Origin: an uncultured Desulfobacterales bacterium
GTDB taxonomy: Bacteria > Desulfobacterota > Desulfobacteria > Desulfobacterales > JAFDCJ01
Reading direction: 5' to 3'
Assembly (NCBI GenBank): GCA_945787595.1
Contig: CALZJV010000224.1
Location: 1 to 11,682 of the forward strand
DNA length: 11,682 bases
Program-made: the position numbers and the translations under genes
Notes under the pieces: model-generated
What the model saw: the letters and a program-made list of their open reading frames with translations, nothing else
Databases searched by the model: none
What the model was told of the DNA's origin: nothing
Shown: one piece after another, positions 7,014 to 11,682 of the stretch
How positions within the stretch are numbered: the first letter of the stretch is position 1
Layout of the letters: every line of letters starts with the position of its first letter

Positions 7014-7478
7014 TCAGGACACAATGCAGACGGTGGTATCTTTTAAAGCTGAAACGATTTTGCTGAAAACGCTTCCGGTAAAGAATCGGCTGGCTTTGCC
7101 GGACTTGTGATTGATAATAATCACGCTGAATTTATCCTTGGAGACGAGTTCAATGATTTCGGTTGCAATATCCTTTTTACGGGGTTTGAAAATGGTGCGT
7201 ATGCAGCCTTGTGCAAAGCCACCTTGCAGTAGCTTTTCTTCCACAGTATTAAGCTCGCTCTCCAGCTGCATGATTTTCTGACTGAGATAGCTCAAGTTTC
7301 CTTTCAGCTTTCCCATAACCGATTTGCTCTCGGCTTCAATTTCGGGAAGCGGCGTGTAAGCATGAAAGAGTGAGATTTCCACTTCCTCAAGATGGCCAAA
7401 TGTACTGTTGGCAAATGCCAGGGCTTTTTGATCGAGGGTCGTGAAATTATAAGGAAGTAATATTTTTTGGGCAGCCAT
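7014..7478 (-). CDS. Universal stress protein (UspA family)
   Basis: This 154-residue cytoplasmic protein has the Usp fold. It begins with KILLPYNFTTLDQKALAFA (beta 1 and helix 1), continues with VEISLFHAY (beta 2), and ends with FSVIIINHKSGKASRFFTGSV and DTTVCIVS (beta 4 and 5). A long charged helix (about 50-85, likely coiled coil) lies between the second and third strands. ATP-binding Usp proteins carry GxxGx9G(S/T). Here the signature is altered to HKSG-x7-GSV, so nucleotide binding is uncertain. Two adjacent ATGs stand at 7481 and 7478. AAGGAGG lies 3 and 6 bases upstream of them respectively, so I chose the second. The GAF gene follows on the same strand. A role in energy- or redox-stress response is likely from the family; the specific function is unknown. 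Confidence 0.82.
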   Translation of the reverse strand: MAAQKILLPYNFTTLDQKALAFANSTFGHLEEVEISLFHAYTPLPEIEAESKSVMGKLKGNLSYLSQKIMQLESELNTVEEKLLQGGFAQGCIRTIFKPRKKDIATEIIELVSKDKFSVIIINHKSGKASRFFTGSVFSKIVSALKDTTVCIVS

Positions 7479-8006
7479 CATGTTCCTCCTTATATCTAGG
7501 TTATGGTTTATAAAATCCTGACCACTATCCAATTGACGGAAATCAGGAAAAAAATAGACTAGACCCGATTCTGATCGGTTGCATTTAGATAAAACGCTGT
7601 TCTATCGAAGAATCAGAAATGGCGAGAATCCAAGCTCAAACTATACGAGTCATCCAAGGGTTTTGTAAAATTTCAAACTGTCGGTTAATTCTCTCCAAAT
7701 TGTTTAACGCCGGGTGTTCGTTTTTAATTGCCACAGGGTAACAATCAGTGTCAATAAAAATATCTTTTCGAAAACTTCGAAATACCCTCGCGGAATTCCA
7801 ATTCATGGGCAATTTGCAGCACTATGACATTTTTTTGAATTAATTTGAGAGGGGAGTTGCAGATAAAAATGTATAACCAATTAATATAATTATATTAAAA
7901 ATATTTTGTGGAGTCTGGCGTGATTCTTGCTTTATTTATTCTGTTGAGTGACAAGGCTGAGTTTAAAAAAAATCCAATTTTACCTAATGGTGGTTTTGTA
8001 AAAATT
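7479..8006. other. Divergent intergenic region between usp and the lytic transglycosylase gene
   Basis: This AT-rich stretch must carry promoters for both flanking genes. On the minus strand a TATAAA box (about 7507-7512) sits 30 bases before the usp start, without a convincing -35 at the right distance. A 56-codon minus-strand frame (7636-7806, ATG start) has no Shine-Dalgarno sequence and no recognisable similarity, so I do not call it a gene. The plus-strand frame from GTG 7908 is open into the transglycosylase but does not look like protein until 8007. A loose GG-N10-GC pair on the plus strand near 7807-7820 is too poor in its -12 half to call. Confidence 0.35.
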
Positions 8007-10082
8007 ATGAATTTGAAATTGAAGCGAACCTTCACTGTTGTTTTCCTGACGGCTATTCTGGCGGGCGTCTTTTGGCGGCCGGATGCCCGTGCAGAAGCCA
8101 ATCTCTTTCCCGTTTATCCTAGCATTCAGCCTAATGTCACTTTCTGGACCGAAATTTATACCCGTTATGCATCCAATCAAGGCGTTATCCATGACAAGCG
8201 CATTATGAACCGCATTTACGGCAGCATCGAGCTCGTAGATCCGAATGGTCCCGGTGGTAGAAAAATCAACCGGCAGCGAATAAAAAATGCCAAAAAAAAA
8301 TATAGAACAATTTTGGCCAAATTTATGCAGGGCAAACCTCCTTCCGGGCGGGTAGAAAATCACGTGGCCGCTCTCTTTGGTCCGGATTCCAAACCGGCGG
8401 ACTTTCGCTCAGCCATGAGAAATATCCGCTGCCAGATCGGACAAAAAGATCGATTTCGTGCCGGCGTTATTCGATCCGGTGCCTACATTGATAAAATCAA
8501 ACAGGCCTTTAGCAACGCAGGTTTGCCGGAAGATTTGGCCTATCTGCCCCATGTAGAGTCCTCATTTAACCCAAGGGCATATAGCAAATTTGGTGCCGCC
8601 GGTATCTGGCAATTTACCCGGTCCACGGGCAGAAGTTATATGAGAGTGGACTACATCATCGATGAACGTCGGGATCCGATTCTTTCATCTCCTGCCGCCG
8701 TAAAATTTCTCAGGCATAACTACCGGAAATTGAAAACCTGGCCCATGGCCATCACCGCCTATAATCACGGCACCACCGGTATGCTGCGGGCTCAAAGATC
8801 CCATGGCAACTATGAGACTATTTTTAAGAACTACCGCAGTCGAATTTTTAGATTCGCATCTCGTAATTTTTATTCGGAGTTTTTGGCGGCCAGGGAAGCT
8901 GCCGAAAATTATCGCCAATACTTTGGCGACTTGAAACTGGATACCCCCGCTAAAAGCCGGCACATCGTGTTAACCGGCTATGTATCATTGCCGGAGGTTG
9001 CGCGGCATTTACAAATAGACCTTGCCGAGTTGCGCAATCTAAATCCGGCACTGCGGCATCCGGTTTTTCTCGGACAAAAGTATGTCCCCGGGGGTTATCG
9101 ACTGCGACTGCCGGAAAAGGACAATGAAGGAATCGAGAATATAACGGTTCATTTGCCCGACAAGCTCTATCGGCACCACCAGAAGCGCAGCCAAATTTAC
9201 ACGGTTCGCAGAGGAGATACTGCCGGAAAAATTGCCAGAACTCACGGTGTCAAGTTAAATGATTTACTGGCAGCGAACAACTTGGGTGCACGTGCCACTA
9301 TCTATATCAACCAGAACATAAAAATTCCACTGCCGGATGAAAAAACCATAAGGGGCGCCGGCCGCGATTCCAATGTTCCGAAAAAAAACCGGGAACACCA
9401 ATTTCGAAGGGCTCAACTGATTAACAAGCCGCCAGAAACAAATCCCATGCTGGAGTTTATGCTCACCCAAAATGCCAGTGACCACACCCGTCTTGCCGAA
9501 CCGCTTCCTGTGGTTACATCTGAACAGTCCGGGGCTTTGAAAGAAAATTCTGAGCAGCGGTCAGTTCTGACAATTGACCTCGCGCAGCTTAAGCAGGCTA
9601 CTTACGAACAGCAGATGAAACCGGAAATGGTTCAGAGTCACTTTGTTGTGGAACGTGTCTGGAAACAACGGGGAATCCCAGTCGGAACCATTCGGGTGGA
9701 AGCAGAGGAGACTCTGGGACATTATGCCGAATGGCTGAACGTAACGGCCGGGGAAATCAGGCGGTTGAACGGCTTGCGCTATGGCCGTTCGCTACATCTA
9801 AGCCAGCAGATCAAGATTCCTTTGCACCGAACCACCCAAGAGGAATTCGAAGAAAAACGTTATGAATACCACCAGGAGTTAGCCGAAGACTTCTTTGCTT
9901 CCTATCGTGTTGGAAAAGTATTGACCTATTCCATCAAAAGGGGCGACAGTATTTGGTCCCTTTGTCACCAGGAGTTTGAAATTCCGCTGTGGCTGATAAA
10001 ACGATACAATGCTGACGTGGACTTCAACGCACTCATTCCATCACAGCAGCTCCTGATCCCGGTGGTGGAGAAAAACGCCTAA
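8007..10082 (+). CDS. MltD-like membrane-bound/secreted lytic transglycosylase with LysM repeats
   Basis: The enzyme cleaves peptidoglycan glycan strands between MurNAc and GlcNAc, forming 1,6-anhydro ends, in the periplasm. From the ATG at 8007 it has 691 residues. A signal peptide (MNLKLKR, a hydrophobic stretch, then ARA, with cleavage likely after residue 29) precedes the mature chain. It lacks a lipobox cysteine, unlike E. coli MltD. The SLT/MltD domain is at about 158-262, with catalytic Glu184 in LPHVESSF, GAAGIWQF (196-203) and AYNHG (251-255). Four LysM or LysM-like repeats follow at about 318-369 (degenerate), 395-443 (IYTVRRGDTAGKIA), 545-607 (degenerate) and 638-687 (TYSIKRGDSIWSL), binding the glycan. 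The frame is open back to 7908, but the signal peptide fixes the start. Shine-Dalgarno is poor (GGTGG, about 13 bases away). It ends 5 bp from the convergent cupin gene. Likely roles are wall remodelling or separation. Confidence 0.92.
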   Translation: MNLKLKRTFTVVFLTAILAGVFWRPDARAEANLFPVYPSIQPNVTFWTEIYTRYASNQGVIHDKRIMNRIYGSIELVDPNGPGGRKINRQRIKNAKKKYRTILAKFMQGKPPSGRVENHVAALFGPDSKPADFRSAMRNIRCQIGQKDRFRAGVIRSGAYIDKIKQAFSNAGLPEDLAYLPHVESSFNPRAYSKFGAAGIWQFTRSTGRSYMRVDYIIDERRDPILSSPAAVKFLRHNYRKLKTWPMAITAYNHGTTGMLRAQRSHGNYETIFKNYRSRIFRFASRNFYSEFLAAREAAENYRQYFGDLKLDTPAKSRHIVLTGYVSLPEVARHLQIDLAELRNLNPALRHPVFLGQKYVPGGYRLRLPEKDNEGIENITVHLPDKLYRHHQKRSQIYTVRRGDTAGKIARTHGVKLNDLLAANNLGARATIYINQNIKIPLPDEKTIRGAGRDSNVPKKNREHQFRRAQLINKPPETNPMLEFMLTQNASDHTRLAEPLPVVTSEQSGALKENSEQRSVLTIDLAQLKQATYEQQMKPEMVQSHFVVERVWKQRGIPVGTIRVEAEETLGHYAEWLNVTAGEIRRLNGLRYGRSLHLSQQIKIPLHRTTQEEFEEKRYEYHQELAEDFFASYRVGKVLTYSIKRGDSIWSLCHQEFEIPLWLIKRYNADVDFNALIPSQQLLIPVVEKNA

Positions 10083-10087
10083 ACCTT

Positions 10088-10405
10088 CTATATCGGCGGG
10101 GCAATGGTAACCAGCAGTCTCAGATCGGTTATAGCGCGAAGTCCATGGGGTTCGGCAATATCGCTGATCACCACATCACCGGTCTTGGCCGGCAAAGTAA
10201 TGCCGTCTTTTCCCAGAAACTCTCCTTCCCCTTCAACGATAACTAAGCTCAGCTGCCCTTCAATGTCGTGGCTGTGCACCGGAAGCTCCTGCCCGGATTT
10301 GAAGTTAAAATTCAGGATCTTAAAATAAGGGGAATCGTGCACCAGCAATTTTTTAAAGGCTTTCTCCGAAAAATCATTTTCTTTATAAAGGTTAAGCTGT
10401 TTCAT
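10088..10405 (-). CDS. Small cupin domain protein
   Basis: This 105-residue protein is a single cupin beta-barrel. The first cupin motif is seen as GQELPVHSHDIEGQ (38-51), giving metal-ligand candidates His44, His46 and Gln51. The second is TGDVVISDIAEPHGLRA (75-91), with His87 as the fourth ligand. It probably binds a divalent metal, but the cupin fold covers enzymes, sugar-binding proteins and regulators, so no reaction can be assigned. There is no DNA-binding domain or signal peptide. The ATG at 10405 has GGGAG 7 bases upstream. It converges on the lytic transglycosylase with a 5-bp gap and no shared terminator that I can see, and it looks monocistronic. Confidence 0.83.
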   Translation of the reverse strand: MKQLNLYKENDFSEKAFKKLLVHDSPYFKILNFNFKSGQELPVHSHDIEGQLSLVIVEGEGEFLGKDGITLPAKTGDVVISDIAEPHGLRAITDLRLLVTIAPPI

Positions 10406-10834
10406 ATTTTGTCTCCCTTAAATTCACTTCGAGCTTATTTTCTATTTAGTAATGGAAGCAGAATACCTTGTTTTCTCGTTGAGATGCCTTGATTTAAGTC
10501 AAAACTTGATAAAAAATCTCCGAGTGACTGATACCGCCTCCAGGACAACGGGCCCTAAAGGGATAACAACAAGAATAAAAGCATTTCCTACTTTCGCCTT
10601 ATCAAATATTTTAAATTTCATAAAAGTGTACAGTATGTGTAGGAAAAAATCATCATCGGTTTCTGCCGGCAGATGCTCTTTATGATTCAATAACCTGAAT
10701 TTATTTAATATTATTTTCTAATCAGTACCTGGCATAGTATGTGCTGTTATGAAAAAGTGTAAATCCCTTTAAAGGTAAAATCAAATTTAGCAATTTTTTT
10801 CGCAAGCTTGGTTTTCAAATTAAGGAGTATTGAT
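10406..10834. other. Divergent intergenic region between the cupin and receiver genes
   Basis: The 429 bases hold no gene I can support. A 63-codon minus-strand frame (10499-10690) starts with TTG, lacks a ribosome binding site, and has a somewhat hydrophobic C-terminal half. It may be chance or a remnant. Short perfect palindromes occur (CTGCCGGCAG near 10667-10676, CCTTTAAAGG near 10767-10776). The clearest signal is a sigma-54-type promoter at 10730-10745, listed separately. Confidence 0.35.
10730..10745 (+). promoter_or_regulatory. Candidate sigma-54 promoter of the receiver gene
   Basis: The sequence TGGCATAGTATGTGCT has GG and GC separated by exactly 10 bases and matches the RpoN consensus TGGCAC-RN4-TTGCW at all but two of its conserved positions. 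Transcription would begin near 10756, about 80 bases before the ATG at 10835. The palindrome CCTTTAAAGG falls just downstream of that start. Confidence 0.5.
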
Positions 10835-11254
10835 ATGAGCGAGAAAAAAAGAACTGCCTTAATTGTCGATGATGAGGAAACAGTACTTGATATTGAATCT
10901 TTTATGCTGCAGAAGATAGGTTTTAATACCTTGAAAGCAAGCAATTCTGCAGAAGCATGTCAACTCTACGAAGATAAAAAGGAACATATTGACATCGTTG
11001 TACTGGATATGATTATGCCGGACGAAAATGGAGCCAACACCTATAAACGATTGAAAAAGCTGAACCCTGATATTAGAGTGCTAATTACTTCCGGATTTGA
11101 GAAAAACGGAAATGTTGATGAGATTTTAAATGATGGACAAAATGGTTTTATTCAGAAACCTTTTAAATTTGAGGAATTTACCAACAATATTGATACCATG
11201 CTATCAATGAAGAAGCGCTTTCGCGCAGCTTCTGGTTTAGACGATTCCTCTTGA
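10835..11254 (+). CDS. Stand-alone response regulator receiver (REC) protein
   Basis: This 139-residue CheY-like protein consists of one phosphoacceptor domain. The acidic pair is Asp12 and Asp13 (LIVDDEE), the phosphorylation site is Asp58 (VVLDMIMPDENG), the switch residues are Thr85/Ser86 (LITSGF) and the conserved lysine is Lys108 (QKPFK). All active-site residues are present, so it should be phosphorylatable. A short basic, disordered tail (KKRFRAASGLDDSS) follows, with no output domain. The start at 10835 has AAGGAG 8 bases upstream; an upstream in-frame start at 10808 lacks one. No histidine kinase is in the window, so the cognate kinase and target are unknown. A sigma-54-type promoter about 90 bases upstream suggests activator-dependent expression. 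Confidence 0.9.
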   Translation: MSEKKRTALIVDDEETVLDIESFMLQKIGFNTLKASNSAEACQLYEDKKEHIDIVVLDMIMPDENGANTYKRLKKLNPDIRVLITSGFEKNGNVDEILNDGQNGFIQKPFKFEEFTNNIDTMLSMKKRFRAASGLDDSS

Positions 11255-11354
11255 AGTTACCTCTTTTAGAAGTTAGACTATTTCTCCCCCAGCAGCGCTA
11301 AGCAGCTGAATCGAATGGCCGTTTTCGCTAAGCAATTCAGACCGAAGGTTTTGA
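11255..11354. other. Convergent gap between the receiver gene and the selenoprotein candidate
   Basis: No gene or clear rho-independent terminator is seen. The only pattern is a near-direct repeat, CGCTAAGCAGCTGAAT and CGCTAAGCAATTCAG, at about 11296-11311 and 11326-11340. Confidence 0.25.
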
Positions 11355-11663
11355 TCATTTTGCGCTTCCCTGATAGGTTTCAGCCTTCTTCAAAGCCGCT
11401 TCCATCTCTGCGGTTGTAATGACGGCAGGATCGTAGTAGACCGTGTTGATCTCCTTTAAACCGCGAAAGCCCTTGGTAACCTTATTGACACCTTCCAGCC
11501 CTGCCAGGGCTGCCTGACCGACATCATATCATGTAACAAAGAAAACCGCCGTGGATAGGTCATCCCGGTCGGCATGTACCAAACTATATCCGGTGAATAC
11601 GATCAGCCCAAGCATCGTAGCAGCCGTCAAGATTTTGATGATTCGTGGATGAATATGGATCAT
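11355..11663 (-). CDS. Probable selenoprotein: small exported HMA-like (metal-binding) protein with in-frame TGA as Sec45
   Basis: Read with TGA as selenocysteine, the frame gives 102 residues. An N-terminal signal peptide or membrane anchor (RIIKILTAATMLGLIVFTG, ending near VHA) is followed by a strand AVFFVT, then Sec45 in TUYDVG, a helix QAALAGLEG, VNKVTKGFRG, EINTVYYDP and VITTAEMEAALKKA. This beta-alpha-beta-beta-alpha order, with GLEGV and YYDPAVIT, resembles heavy-metal-associated (MerP/CopZ-like) domains. Sec takes the place of the first Cys of the TCxxC motif, and the second is Val. The frame is open for 44 codons before and 57 after the TGA (11529-11531) and closes at a TGA at 11355. 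The ATG at 11663 has AAAGGA about 9 bases upstream. A SECIS-like hairpin follows the TGA. A plain nonsense mutation is the alternative. A redox or metal-handling role at the membrane is inferred; upstream neighbours are beyond the window. Confidence 0.72.
11496..11512 (-). promoter_or_regulatory. SECIS-like hairpin for UGA recoding
   Basis: On the coding strand, CAGCCCTGGCAGGGCTG folds into a perfect 7-bp stem (CAGCCCT with AGGGCTG) and a GGC loop. It begins 16 nt after the in-frame UGA at 11529-11531, placing the loop about 23 nt downstream. Bacterial SECIS elements are stem-loops within the coding sequence at about this distance, with G in the first loop positions for SelB binding. Spacing and loop both fit. 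Confidence 0.6.
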
Positions 11664-11682
11664 GAGTTTTTATCCTTTCGTT

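Noticed and set aside
7636..7806. 56-codon minus-strand open frame upstream of usp
   Set aside because: It has an ATG and a plausible composition but no Shine-Dalgarno sequence, no recognised motif, and lies in an AT-rich promoter region.
7807..7822. GG-N10-GC pair before the lytic transglycosylase
   Set aside because: The -24 side is TGGGCA and the -12 side lacks TTGC; such pairs arise by chance often.
7908..8006. Longer start of the lytic transglycosylase from GTG 7908
   Set aside because: It would bury the clear signal peptide that starts at 8007 behind 33 non-signal residues.
10499..10690. 63-codon minus-strand frame between the cupin and receiver genes
   Set aside because: TTG start without ribosome binding site, low-complexity content and no recognisable domain; chance or remnant is as likely as a gene.

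Overview
The window looks like a chromosomal segment of a sulfate-reducing Desulfobacterota (Desulfobacterales-like) bacterium. This is inferred from the metY-metX-metW cluster, an HTH protein with a cysteine-rich two-CW domain, a MoeA variant with the PGGPPSNE motif, GG-N10-GC (sigma-54 type) promoter candidates, dispersed palindromic intergenic repeats and an apparent selenocysteine codon. No phage, IS transposase, CRISPR array, tRNA or rRNA is visible.

Positions 1 to about 7480 are almost entirely on the minus strand and read right to left. They begin with a stress/sensor pair, a universal stress protein (7014-7478) and a GAF-domain protein (6365-6931). An HTH plus two-CW regulator (5831-6205) and a LarE-family sulfur transferase (4814-5638) follow. 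Next is the methionine cluster: a broken metY (4257-4731), an intact metX (2911-4083) and a possibly C-terminally shortened metW (2379-2906). Last come two molybdenum-cofactor genes, a MOSC-domain protein (1822-2259) and a MoeA homologue (297-1532). Two palindromic intergenic repeats lie between genes of this block (about 1609-1741 and 4157-4248). The first 296 bases are non-coding and look repeat-derived.

Positions 7900 to 11682 hold a plus-strand, secreted MltD-like lytic transglycosylase with LysM repeats (8007-10082), a convergent small cupin (10088-10405), and a plus-strand stand-alone receiver-domain protein (10835-11254) behind a good sigma-54 promoter candidate. At the right edge is a minus-strand small exported HMA-like protein (11355-11663). 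Its frame is open except for one in-frame TGA, which is followed 16 nt later by a perfect 7-bp hairpin with a GGC loop.

The two strongest observations are these. First, 11355-11663 is probably a selenoprotein with a bacterial SECIS-like hairpin, in which Sec takes the place of the first Cys of a TCxxC-type metal-binding motif. Second, metY keeps its ribosome binding site and first dozen codons, fused out of frame to its last third across the six bases TGCCTG. That is the signature of a microhomology deletion that removed the PLP-lysine region, and it leaves metX and metW without a local partner sulfhydrylase.
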